Part shown: positions 54,431 to 64,000 of the stretch, in pieces
Numbering within the stretch: the first letter of the stretch is position 1
Layout: each line of letters starts with the position of its first letter
NCBI GenBank assembly: GCA_947495165.1
Contig: CANLXM010000001.1
Location: 62,001-126,000 of the forward strand
Reading direction: 5' to 3'
Source: an uncultured Cellulomonadaceae bacterium
GTDB taxonomy: Bacteria > Actinomycetota > Actinomycetes > Actinomycetales > Cellulomonadaceae
DNA: 64,000 nt
Notes under the pieces: generated by a model
The model's database searches: none
What the model saw: the letters and a program-made list of their open reading frames with translations, nothing else
Told to the model about the DNA's origin: nothing
Made by a program: the position numbers and the translations under genes

Positions 54431-55561
54431 ATGAAGTTCCGCGTCGAACGCGACGTTCTCGCAGAAGCCGTGACGTGGACGGCCCGCACCCTCCCGACGC
54501 GCCCGCCCGCGCCGGTCCTCGCTGGCATCAGGATCGTCGCCAGCGCTGAGGGCGTCCTCACGCTGTCGACCTTCGACTACGAGGTCTCGGCACGCTCCGA
54601 GATCGCGGCCGAGGTCTCCGAGGCCGGTGAGGTCCTGGTCTCCGGACGCCTGCTGGCGGAGATCTCGCGTGCGCTGCCGCACAAGCCGGTCGACGTCGTG
54701 CTCGAGGGCACGAAGGTCACGGTCACGTGCGGCGCGAGCCGGTTCACCCTCCTGACGATGCCCGTCGAGGACTACCCCGCGCTGCCGGCGATGCCGGCGA
54801 CCGTGGGGACGATCTCCGGAGACGAGCTGACGTCCGCGGTGGCGCAGGTCAGCGTGGCCGCGAGCAGGGACGACACGCTGCCGCTCCTGACGGGTGTCCG
54901 CGTGGAGATCGAAGGCGAGCGCATCACGCTCCTCGCCACCGACCGCTACCGGCTCGCGCTCCGCGAGCTGACCTGGACCCCCGACCGCCCGGACATCTCC
55001 GAGGTGGCGCTGGTCCGTGCCCGGACGCTGTCCGACGTCGCGAAGTCGCTCGGCTCGGCCGGTGACGTCTCCGTCGCCCTCGCCACCGGTGCGGGCGTCG
55101 ACCTCATCGGCTTCGAGGCCGGCGGTCGACACACGACGTCTCTCCTGGTCGACGGCGACTACCCACCGGTGCGGCGGCTCTTCCCGGACGAGACCCCGAT
55201 CCATGCGGTGGTACCGACCCAGGCGCTCCTCGACGCGACCAAGCGTGTGGCTCTCGTCGCCGAGCGGAACACCCCCGTGCGCCTGTCGTTCTCCGACGGT
55301 CAGGTGGTCCTCAACGCAGGACAGGGGGACGACGCCCAGGCGTCGGAGGCGCTTGAGGCGCTGCTCGTCGGCGAGGACATCTCGGTCGCGTTCAACCCGA
55401 CGTTCCTCCAGGACGGTCTGAACGCCCTGGGCACCGACTTCGTGCGGATGAGCTTCACGCACCCGAACAAGCCGGTCGAGTTCACGGGTCAGGAGTCGCT
55501 CGAGGGCGAGTCGCTGAGTCACTACCGCTACCTGCTGGTCCCCATCCGCTTCGCAAGCTGA
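54431..55561 (+). CDS. dnaN: DNA polymerase III beta subunit (sliding clamp)
   Basis: A 376-residue clamp with three repeat domains; begins MKFRVERDVLAEAVTWTARTLPTRPPAPVLAGI and ends with the hydrophobic-pocket tail YRYLLVPIRFAS, typical of DnaN. It tethers the polymerase. AAAGGGTG ribosome-binding site. The expected dnaA-dnaN-recF order. Confidence 0.98.
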   Translation: MKFRVERDVLAEAVTWTARTLPTRPPAPVLAGIRIVASAEGVLTLSTFDYEVSARSEIAAEVSEAGEVLVSGRLLAEISRALPHKPVDVVLEGTKVTVTCGASRFTLLTMPVEDYPALPAMPATVGTISGDELTSAVAQVSVAASRDDTLPLLTGVRVEIEGERITLLATDRYRLALRELTWTPDRPDISEVALVRARTLSDVAKSLGSAGDVSVALATGAGVDLIGFEAGGRHTTSLLVDGDYPPVRRLFPDETPIHAVVPTQALLDATKRVALVAERNTPVRLSFSDGQVVLNAGQGDDAQASEALEALLVGEDISVAFNPTFLQDGLNALGTDFVRMSFTHPNKPVEFTGQESLEGESLSHYRYLLVPIRFAS

Positions 55562-55573
55562 CGTCACGGCACC

Positions 55574-56788
55574 GTGTACGTCTCGCACCTGTCGTTGCGC
55601 GACTTCCGCTCCTACCCGGAGGCGGACGTCGAGCTCGAGCCCGGTGTCAACGCGTTCGTGGGACCGAACGGCCAGGGCAAGACCAACCTGGTGGAGGCTG
55701 TCGGGTACGTCGCGACCCTCAGCTCGCACCGGGTCGCCAGCGACGCAGCGCTGATCCGCGCCGGAGCGAGCAGCGCGATCATCCGGACCCGCATCGTCCG
55801 TGGCGATCGCGCGAGCACGATCGAGCTGGAGATCGCGTCCGGGAAGGCGAACCGCGCCCGGATCAACCGTGCGCCAGCGGCGAAGGTGCGCGACGTCGTC
55901 GGCATCCTGCGGACGGTGGTGTTCGCTCCCGAGGACCTCGTCCTCGTCAAGGGTGACCCCGATGCCCGACGCCGGTTCCTGGACGAGCTCATGGTGCTGC
56001 TGACACCCCGGATGTCGGGCGTGCTCGGCGACTACGAGCGGGTGCTCCGACAGCGCTCCGCCCTGCTCAAGTCCGCAGGCGCGACCCGCCGCGGCAGGAG
56101 TGACGGGACCGGAGATCTGCGCACCCTGGACGTTTGGGACGGCAAGCTCGCACAGCTCGGCGCCCAGCTGGTCGCCGTACGGCAGCGGCTCGTCCAGGCG
56201 CTGGCGCCGTTCGTGGCTGCGGCTTACGAGGAGGTCAGCTCTGGCCAGGGCGCCGCGCGGATCTCCTACAAGTCCTCGCTCGCCGCAGTGATCGATCCGG
56301 ACGGCGCCGGCACCGACCCGAACGGCTGGGCCGAGCCAGCCGAGCTGGAGACGCAGCTGCTCGACGCGATGGCTCAGCTCCGGTCCAAGGAGGTGGAGCG
56401 TGGTGTGTGCCTGGTCGGTCCGCACCGGGACGACCTCGTGCTGGAGCTGGGCGGACTGCCCGCGAAGGGGTACGCGAGCCACGGCGAGTCGTGGTCCTTC
56501 GCCCTCGCGCTGCGTCTGGCGTCCTACCGGCTGCTGACCCAGGGGATCGAGGATCCCGCCCTGGCGGAGGACCTGTGGATGCCCGAGGCCATGGAGGACG
56601 GCGAACCGGTGCTGATCCTCGACGACGTCTTCGCCGAGCTCGACTCACGGCGCCGGCGACGCCTGTCCGAGCTCATCGCGGGTGCTCGGCAGGTCTTGAT
56701 CACCGCCGCGGTCGCCGAGGACGTCCCGGAGGAGCTGCGTGGCACCCGGATCGACGTCATGGCCGGCACGGTGACCCGTGTCCACTGA
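55574..56788 (+). CDS. recF: DNA replication and repair protein RecF
   Basis: A 404-residue SMC-like ATPase: opening [20 protein letters not shown], Walker [20 protein letters not shown] in the arm, signature [20 protein letters not shown] and Walker [19 protein letters not shown]. It loads RecA at gaps. GTG start 12 bp after dnaN. Its 3' end overlaps the DUF721 gene by 11 bp. Confidence 0.97.
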   Translation: MYVSHLSLRDFRSYPEADVELEPGVNAFVGPNGQGKTNLVEAVGYVATLSSHRVASDAALIRAGASSAIIRTRIVRGDRASTIELEIASGKANRARINRAPAAKVRDVVGILRTVVFAPEDLVLVKGDPDARRRFLDELMVLLTPRMSGVLGDYERVLRQRSALLKSAGATRRGRSDGTGDLRTLDVWDGKLAQLGAQLVAVRQRLVQALAPFVAAAYEEVSSGQGAARISYKSSLAAVIDPDGAGTDPNGWAEPAELETQLLDAMAQLRSKEVERGVCLVGPHRDDLVLELGGLPAKGYASHGESWSFALALRLASYRLLTQGIEDPALAEDLWMPEAMEDGEPVLILDDVFAELDSRRRRRLSELIAGARQVLITAAVAEDVPEELRGTRIDVMAGTVTRVH

Positions 56789-57341
56789 GGACGAGCGCCC
56801 CCGAGCGCCGACCGCGCCCCCCGATGTCTCTGGCCTGCGCGAGGCGATCGACCTGCCTGCCGCGGAGCGGGTCGCGCACGAGGCGTTCGCTCGGGCGAAG
56901 GAGGCCGCGCGGGCGCGGGGGGCGCGCCCTGGGCAGGTGCCGCGTCGCCCGCTCGCTCCCGAGCTCAGCGGTGCGCGCAAGGGAGGACGCGACCCCCAGC
57001 TGCTCGGTGATGCCCTGGGAACGCTCCTGCGTCAGCGCGGCTGGGTCGAGGAGGTCAAGGTCGGGGGTGTGATCGGGCGGTGGCGCGAGGTCGTCGGGGA
57101 CGAGATCGCTGATCACTGCGAGCCGGTGACGTTCGAGGACGGAACCCTCGTCATCAAGGCGGACTCGACGGCGTGGGCGACGCAGCTGACCTTGCTGACG
57201 CCCCAGATCCTCGGTCGACTGGCGCAGGAGCTGGGTGCGGGCGTGGTCACGACGGTCACCGTGGACGGGCCGGCCGGCCGCTCGTTCCGTCGAGGGCCGC
57301 GCACGGTCCGGGGTCGGGGGCCCCGCGACACGTACGGCTGA
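56778..57341 (+). CDS. dciA: DciA/DUF721 family helicase-loading factor
   Basis: A 187-residue DUF721 protein. N-terminal basic, disordered region; the conserved domain starts at about 65 ([64 protein letters not shown]). DciA loads replicative helicase in bacteria that lack DnaC or DnaI, so its partner is the DnaB encoded at 21-24 kb. The 11-bp overlap with recF implies coupling. Confidence 0.92.
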   Translation: MSTEDERPRAPTAPPDVSGLREAIDLPAAERVAHEAFARAKEAARARGARPGQVPRRPLAPELSGARKGGRDPQLLGDALGTLLRQRGWVEEVKVGGVIGRWREVVGDEIADHCEPVTFEDGTLVIKADSTAWATQLTLLTPQILGRLAQELGAGVVTTVTVDGPAGRSFRRGPRTVRGRGPRDTYG

Positions 57342-59671
<2,330 letters not shown>

Positions 59672-59754
59672 GCGTCCCGCGCCCGCGGGCGCCACGAGCA
59701 GAACCCAGCAGCCTGACCAAGACCCGGCGGATGCGCCGAGCGAAGGATTGAACG

Positions 59755-62391
59755 GTGACGGACGAGACTCCCGACAGCAAGCCGGTGCGCGCCCCCGAGG
59801 CGAGCGCCATCAACGGCGTCAACCACGGGCGGATCGACGCCGTGGACCTCCAGACGGAGATGCAGCGGTCGTTCCTCGACTACGCGATGAGCGTGATCGT
59901 CTCGCGTGCTCTGCCCGACGTGCGGGACGGCCTCAAGCCGGTGCACCGCCGCGTCCTGTACGCGATGTACGACGGCGGCTACCGCCCGGACCGGTCCTTC
60001 TCCAAGTGCACCCGCGTCGTCGGCGACGTCATGGGCAAGTACCACCCGCACGGCGACTCCGCGATCTACGACGCCATGGTGCGCCTGGTGCAGGACTGGT
60101 CGATGCGCTACCCGCTCATCGCCGGGCAGGGGAACTTCGGCTCCCCCGGGAACGACCCCGCGGCCGCGCCCCGGTACACCGAGTGCAAGATGGCCCCGCT
60201 CGCCATGGAGATGGTGCGGGACATCGACAAGGACACGGTCGACTTCCAGGACAACTACGACGGCCGCACCCAGGAGCCCGCCGTCCTGCCCTCGCGCTAC
60301 CCGAACCTCCTGGTGAACGGCTCGGCCGGCATCGCCGTCGGCATGGCGACCAACATCCCCTCGCACAACCTGCGGGAGGTCGCCGAGGGCGTGCGCTGGC
60401 ACCTCGCGAACCCCGAGGCCTCGAAGGAGGACCTGCTCGAGGCGCTGATGGAGCGCATCAAGGGCCCCGACTTCCCGACGGGCGCGACCGTGCTGGGCCG
60501 CCGCGGCATCGAGGACGCGTACCGCACCGGGCGCGGCTCCATCACGATGCGCGCGGTCGTGAACGTCGAGGAGATCCAGAACCGGATCTGCCTCGTGGTC
60601 ACCGAGCTCCCGTACCAGGTCAACCCCGACACGCTCGCGGCGAAGATCGCCGACCTCGTCAAGGAAGGCAGGGTCAGCGGGATCGCCGACCTGCGTGACG
60701 AGACCTCGGGGCGCACCGGCCAGCGCCTGGTGATCGTGCTCAAGCGCGACGCCGTCGCGAAGGTCGTGCTGAACAACCTCTACAAGCACACCCAGCTGCA
60801 GGACACGTTCGGCGCGAACATGATCGCGCTGGTCGACGGCGTGCCGCGCACGCTCAGCCTCGACGCGTTCATCCGCCACTGGACGACGCACCAGATGGAG
60901 GTCGTCGCCCGGCGTACCGCGTACCTGCTGCGTGAGGCCGAGGAGCGCGCCCACATCGTGCGCGGCTACCTCAAGGCGCTCGACGCGCTCGACGAGGTCA
61001 TCGCGCTCATCCGCGCGTCGGCCACGGTCGAGGACGCGCGCGAGGGCCTGATGGCGCTCCTCGAGGTGGACGAGATCCAGGCGCGCGCGATCCTCTCGCT
61101 GCAGCTGCGCGCGCTCGCCGCGATGGAGCGACAGAAGCTGGTCGACGAGTTCACCGAGCTCGAGCGCCGGATCGCCGACTACAACGACATCCTCGTGACG
61201 CCGCAGCGTCAGCGGGACATCGTCGGTGACGAGATGGACGAGATCGTCGCCCGCTACGGCGACGAGCGGCGCACGACCATCCTGCCGTTCGACGGCGAGG
61301 TCTCGATGGAGGACCTCATCGCCGAGGAGGAGATGGTCGTGACCATCACCCGCGGCGGCTACGTCAAGCGCACGCGGACGGACAACTACCGGTCGCAGAA
61401 GCGCGGCGGCAAGGGTGTCCGGGGCGCGCAGCTGCGCGAGGACGACATCGTGGACCACTTCTTCGTCACGACGACCCACAATTGGCTGCTGTTCTTCACC
61501 AACTTCGGCCGGGTCTACCGGGCCAAGGCGTACGAGCTGCCCGAGGGCGGCCGGGACGCCAAGGGGCAGCACGTGGCGAACCTGCTGGCCTTCCAGCCGG
61601 GCGAGCGGATCGCTCAGGTGCTCGCGCTGCGCCACTACGACGACGCGCAGTACCTGGTGCTGGCCACCCGGCGTGGTCTGGTGAAGAAGACGCTCCTGAC
61701 GGAGTACGACACGAACCGCAGCGCGGGGCTGATCGCCATCAACCTGCGCGAGGACGACGGCGGCAACCCGGACGAGCTCGTCTCGGCGCGGCTGGCCGAC
61801 TCGACCGACGACCTCATCCTGGTCTCGCGCAAGGGCATGTCGATCCGATTCACCGCGACCGACGAGGTCCTGCGCCCCATGGGCCGCTCGACCTCGGGTG
61901 TGACGGGCATGAAGTTCCGGGACGACGACGACCTGCTCGCGATGGACGTCGTGCGCGAGGACGCGTACCTGTTCACCGTCACGCAGGGCGGCGTCGCCAA
62001 GCGCACGCTGCTGAGCGTCGACAACTACCGCCAGCAGGGGCGCAACGGCTACGGCATCAAGGTGGCGAACCTTCCTGAGAAGAACGGCGACCTCGTCGGA
62101 GCGCTCGTCGTCGACGAGGCGGACGAGGTCCTGGTCATCATGGAGCGCGGCAAGATCGTCCGGTCAGCCGTCGGTGAGGTGAACCCGACCGGCCGCACCG
62201 CGCAGGGCGTCATCTTCGCGAAGCCCGACAAGAACGACCGGATCATCGGCGTGGCACGCAACGTCGAGAAGGCGGTCGACGACGAGGCGGAGGTCCTGAC
62301 CGAGGGCGCGCCTGGCGATGAAGGTGACGAACCGGCGTCGACCGACGACACTGGTGCGAGCGAAGCGACGGCTGAGGAGGACTCCGAGTGA
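59755..62391 (+). CDS. gyrA: DNA gyrase subunit A
   Basis: An 878-residue GyrA: winged-helix breakage domain with catalytic Tyr141 (APRYTECKM), quinolone region [11 protein letters not shown] with Ser102 and Asp106 (the drug-sensitive residues), coiled coil, and a C-terminal beta-pinwheel with GyrA-box-like QKRGGKGV (here [15 protein letters not shown]). The acidic tail is Asp/Glu-rich. It introduces negative supercoils with GyrB. GTG start with AAGGA. Stop overlaps the next GTG. Confidence 0.98.
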   Translation: MTDETPDSKPVRAPEASAINGVNHGRIDAVDLQTEMQRSFLDYAMSVIVSRALPDVRDGLKPVHRRVLYAMYDGGYRPDRSFSKCTRVVGDVMGKYHPHGDSAIYDAMVRLVQDWSMRYPLIAGQGNFGSPGNDPAAAPRYTECKMAPLAMEMVRDIDKDTVDFQDNYDGRTQEPAVLPSRYPNLLVNGSAGIAVGMATNIPSHNLREVAEGVRWHLANPEASKEDLLEALMERIKGPDFPTGATVLGRRGIEDAYRTGRGSITMRAVVNVEEIQNRICLVVTELPYQVNPDTLAAKIADLVKEGRVSGIADLRDETSGRTGQRLVIVLKRDAVAKVVLNNLYKHTQLQDTFGANMIALVDGVPRTLSLDAFIRHWTTHQMEVVARRTAYLLREAEERAHIVRGYLKALDALDEVIALIRASATVEDAREGLMALLEVDEIQARAILSLQLRALAAMERQKLVDEFTELERRIADYNDILVTPQRQRDIVGDEMDEIVARYGDERRTTILPFDGEVSMEDLIAEEEMVVTITRGGYVKRTRTDNYRSQKRGGKGVRGAQLREDDIVDHFFVTTTHNWLLFFTNFGRVYRAKAYELPEGGRDAKGQHVANLLAFQPGERIAQVLALRHYDDAQYLVLATRRGLVKKTLLTEYDTNRSAGLIAINLREDDGGNPDELVSARLADSTDDLILVSRKGMSIRFTATDEVLRPMGRSTSGVTGMKFRDDDDLLAMDVVREDAYLFTVTQGGVAKRTLLSVDNYRQQGRNGYGIKVANLPEKNGDLVGALVVDEADEVLVIMERGKIVRSAVGEVNPTGRTAQGVIFAKPDKNDRIIGVARNVEKAVDDEAEVLTEGAPGDEGDEPASTDDTGASEATAEEDSE

Positions 62392-63206
62392 GCGACGACA
62401 AGAAGGCGACGGGCGCGCCGCCGGCGATCGCACCGCGTACCCCGACGCCCCGGCCGGACGCTCCCGCGCGACCCGAGGGGTTTGCGCTCCCCGAGGTCGA
62501 CACGAGCGCATTCGACCAGAAGCCGGAGTTCTCGGCCGTGACGCGACCCGCGCCAGGGCCGTCGAGCCCCGTGGACGCCGGGCGTGACCAGGGGCGGGGC
62601 GAGCCGGCGGACGCGGACGCGGACGAGCCGGGTGCGCTCAAGGGCGCCGGCATGAAGCTGCGGACGTGGGGCGGGTCGGCCGTCGCGGCCGTGCAGCGCG
62701 CGGTGTCCTCCGACGACGAGGACGACGAGGGCGCTCGGCGGCCCACGGGTGCCGGCGCCCCGGTGGCCGCGGCGGGTGCGGCCAGCACGGCCACCGTCGC
62801 GCGCACGGAGACCGTCGAGACGGACGAGGCGCTCGAGCAGGCTGGGCCGCGCAAGGTCCGGCTGGCCATCGCACGGATCGACCCCTGGTCCGTCATGAAG
62901 CTCGCGTTCCTGCTGTCCGTCGCGGCGGGCATCATGATCGTCGTGGCCGCCTGGGTGTTCTGGTACGCGATGAACGACCTCGGCGTCTTCACGTCGATCG
63001 ACGAGATGATCAAGGAGATCGTCGGGCCCGAGTCCGAGATCAACCTGCTCCAGTTCGTCGAGCGGGACCGCATCATCGCCCTGGCCACGATCGTCGCCGT
63101 CGTCGACGTCGTCCTCATGACGGCCCTGGCCACGATCGGTGCGTTCCTGTTCAACGTCACGGCCGCCCTTGTGGGCGGGATCAACCTGACGCTGACGGAC
63201 GACTGA
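62388..63206 (+). CDS. DUF3566 transmembrane protein (Rv0007-like)
   Basis: A 272-residue protein: a 155-residue Pro/Ala/Asp-rich cytoplasmic part, then the DUF3566 domain (about 158-272) starting [35 protein letters not shown]. It has two transmembrane helices flanking a helical loop ([15 protein letters not shown]) and ends [23 protein letters not shown]. Always found after gyrA in actinobacteria; function unknown. GTGA overlap with gyrA. Confidence 0.93.
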   Translation: MSDDKKATGAPPAIAPRTPTPRPDAPARPEGFALPEVDTSAFDQKPEFSAVTRPAPGPSSPVDAGRDQGRGEPADADADEPGALKGAGMKLRTWGGSAVAAVQRAVSSDDEDDEGARRPTGAGAPVAAAGAASTATVARTETVETDEALEQAGPRKVRLAIARIDPWSVMKLAFLLSVAAGIMIVVAAWVFWYAMNDLGVFTSIDEMIKEIVGPESEINLLQFVERDRIIALATIVAVVDVVLMTALATIGAFLFNVTAALVGGINLTLTDD

Positions 63207-63245
63207 GACGCCCACCACTCGATCGGTGCAGGAGCCGGAGACGTT

Positions 63246-63275
63246 TTGGTTCCCGCACCGATGGTGGGGTAGTCT
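63246..63275 (+). promoter_or_regulatory. Candidate tRNA-Ile promoter
   Basis: TTGGTT (63246-63251), 18-bp spacer, TAGTCT (63270-63275), 66 bp before tRNA-Ile. An 8-bp inverted repeat ATCGGTGC/GCACCGAT (63222-63229, 63255-63262) surrounds the -35 and could end the gyrA-DUF3566 message. Confidence 0.45.
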
Positions 63276-63341
63276 CGGTGCGCTGCCCGTGCAGAACTCC
63301 TCCTGACCTCGCGTCGAGCGGAGCGGTGCGTGCGTAGCGAC

Positions 63342-63415
63342 GGGCCTATAGCTCAGGCGGTTAGAGCGCTTCCCTGATAAGGAAGAGGTCGGAGGTTCAA
63401 GTCCTCCTAGGCCCA
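63342..63415 (+). tRNA. tRNA-Ile (GAT)
   Basis: 74-nt cloverleaf: acceptor GGGCCTA/TAGGCCC, D-arm GCTC/GAGC, anticodon stem CTTCC/GGAAG with loop CTGATAA (anticodon GAT), T-arm GGAGG/CCTCC with TTCAAGT. The CCA is not encoded. Confidence 0.98.
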
Positions 63416-63438
63416 CAGTCACGAACGGAGGGATCACC

Positions 63439-63558
63439 ATGAAGCGGTTGATCCTCGCGGTGCTCGGCGTCGTGGTCGGCTCGATGGTGTGGCGCAAGCT
63501 CTCCCAGGACTCGGCCGACCGGAAGCTCTGGGCGGACGTGACGGACACCTTCGAGTAG
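63439..63558 (+). CDS. DLW-39 family small protein
   Basis: A 39-residue peptide between the two tRNA genes. It has one transmembrane helix (residues 3-17) and a C-terminal amphipathic tail with KLWADVTD, the place of the family's DLW tripeptide (here KLW). CGGAGGGA lies 7 nt before the ATG. Actinobacterial DLW-39 proteins are exactly this length and occur in the gyrA-tRNA region. Function unknown. Confidence 0.85.
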   Translation: MKRLILAVLGVVVGSMVWRKLSQDSADRKLWADVTDTFE

Positions 63559-63589
63559 TCTCGGAGGTCGGCGAGCATGACGCTCGCAC

Positions 63590-63662
63590 GGGGCCATGGC
63601 GCAATTGGTAGCGCACCTGCTTTGCAAGCAGGGGGTTGGGGGTTCGAGTCCCCCTGGCTCCA
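63590..63662 (+). tRNA. tRNA-Ala (TGC)
   Basis: 73-nt cloverleaf: acceptor GGGGCCA/TGGCTCC with one G-U pair, D-arm GCGC/GCGC, anticodon stem CCTGC/GCAGG with loop TTTGCAA (anticodon TGC), T-arm GGGGG/CCCCC. The CCA is not encoded. Ile-Ala order matches the mycobacterial ileT-alaT pair. Confidence 0.98.
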
Positions 63663-63700
63663 CGGAAGTGATGGGTCGAGTCATCGTCCATCGTCGCCAG

Positions 63701-63721
63701 AGCCCGGCCCTCGGCCGGGCT
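63701..63721 (+). terminator. Terminator after tRNA-Ala
   Basis: 9-bp stem AGCCCGGCC/GGCCGGGCT with a 3-nt loop, followed by CTTTGC. Confidence 0.8.
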
Positions 63722-63754
63722 CTTTGCATGTGGTTGCGCGGACCCGCCGGACGC

Positions 63755-63788
63755 ACGAGAGCCCCGGGCGGACGCCCGGGGCTCTCGT
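63755..63788 (-). terminator. Terminator of minus-strand gene at right edge
   Basis: 15-bp perfect stem (ACGAGAGCCCCGGGC and complement) with a 4-nt loop, 11 bp beyond the minus-strand stop at 63800. Confidence 0.8.
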
Positions 63789-63799
63789 CGTGCTGGGTG

Positions 63800-64000
63800 C
63801 TACTTGCTCTCGTCCGAGCCGTCCGTCGTCTCCGCGATCGGCTTCATGACGCTCGGCTTCGGCGTGGTGGCCGGCGTCGGCTTGCTGGTGTCGCCGCTCT
63901 TCGCGGGAACGTCGGCCTTCGCGGCGGCCGTCTCGGCCACCTTGTCGGCACCCTCGGCGGGCTTGGCGTCGTCGTCCGCGTCCTTGGAGAGGCCGTCCTT
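63800..64000 (-). CDS. C-terminal part of an Ala/Lys/Asp/Pro-rich protein (start beyond window)
   Basis: 66 codons and a TAG stop of a minus-strand gene that enters from the right. The visible part is low-complexity: acidic-basic Lys/Asp/Ala blocks, then Thr/Pro/Lys, ending SDESK. It looks like a disordered tail. Supported by the terminator directly behind it and by a continuous frame; function cannot be told. Confidence 0.6.
   Translation of the reverse strand, partial: KDGLSKDADDDAKPAEGADKVAETAAAKADVPAKSGDTSKPTPATTPKPSVMKPIAETTDGSDESK

Overview
The window is chromosomal DNA of a high-GC actinobacterium. Its codon use is strongly GC-biased, GTG starts are frequent, and it carries actinobacterial markers: ino1 with a PadR gene, DUF3566 after gyrA, a DLW-39 peptide, a split MviN locus, an F420-type LLM enzyme and a DUF6049 protein. 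The DNA gyrase sequences and the cellulolytic-soil flavour of the accessory genes fit Micrococcales, possibly Cellulomonadaceae. This is inferred from protein character only; no search was run.

The window contains the replication origin. From about 45.8 to 52.2 kb the minus strand carries rpmH-rnpA-yidD-yidC-jag, then (after a 0.9 kb gap) rsmG-parA-parB. From 52.5 to 63.2 kb the plus strand carries dnaA-(oriC)-dnaN-recF-dciA-gyrB-gyrA-DUF3566, then tRNA-Ile(GAT), a 39-residue DLW-39-type gene and tRNA-Ala(TGC). Four parS sites (three inside parA and rsmG, one a perfect 16/16 site in a terminator-like palindrome behind jag) and DnaA-box clusters on both sides of dnaA complete the segregation and initiation module.

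Left of it, 34.2-45.8 kb holds cca, a NUDIX gene, DUF6049, murJ, a membrane pseudokinase, trxB-trxA, a PLP aminotransferase and a D-Ala-D-Ala ligase-like gene. This resembles the Mycobacterium Rv3907c-Rv3914 block, but no sigM-type sigma factor gene lies between the pseudokinase and trxB. Next comes 21.2-31.8 kb: ino1 and its PadR regulator, a class A PBP with PASTA, rpsF-ssb-rpsR-rplI, a MATE exporter and dnaB. The dnaB gene is interrupted by a 427-residue LAGLIDADG intein.

The left 21 kb is accessory. It holds three tandem, translationally coupled paralogous lipoproteins; a CsbD protein; a PdxH-like oxidase; an acyltransferase; a ROK-regulated sugar ABC-transport and catabolism operon (ATPase, permease, binding lipoprotein, Gfo/Idh/MocA dehydrogenase, sugar isomerase/epimerase, cupin); an F420-family oxidoreductase; a TetR-MMPL efflux operon; a small membrane protein-GrpB-DUF4825 operon; and an AGE-family epimerase.

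Recurring regulatory themes visible in the DNA are GTGA/ATGA stop-start overlaps in most operons, at least five genes where a TANNNT -10 element sits exactly 6 nt before the start codon (leaderless transcripts), and palindromic operators next to the ROK, TetR and PadR genes.
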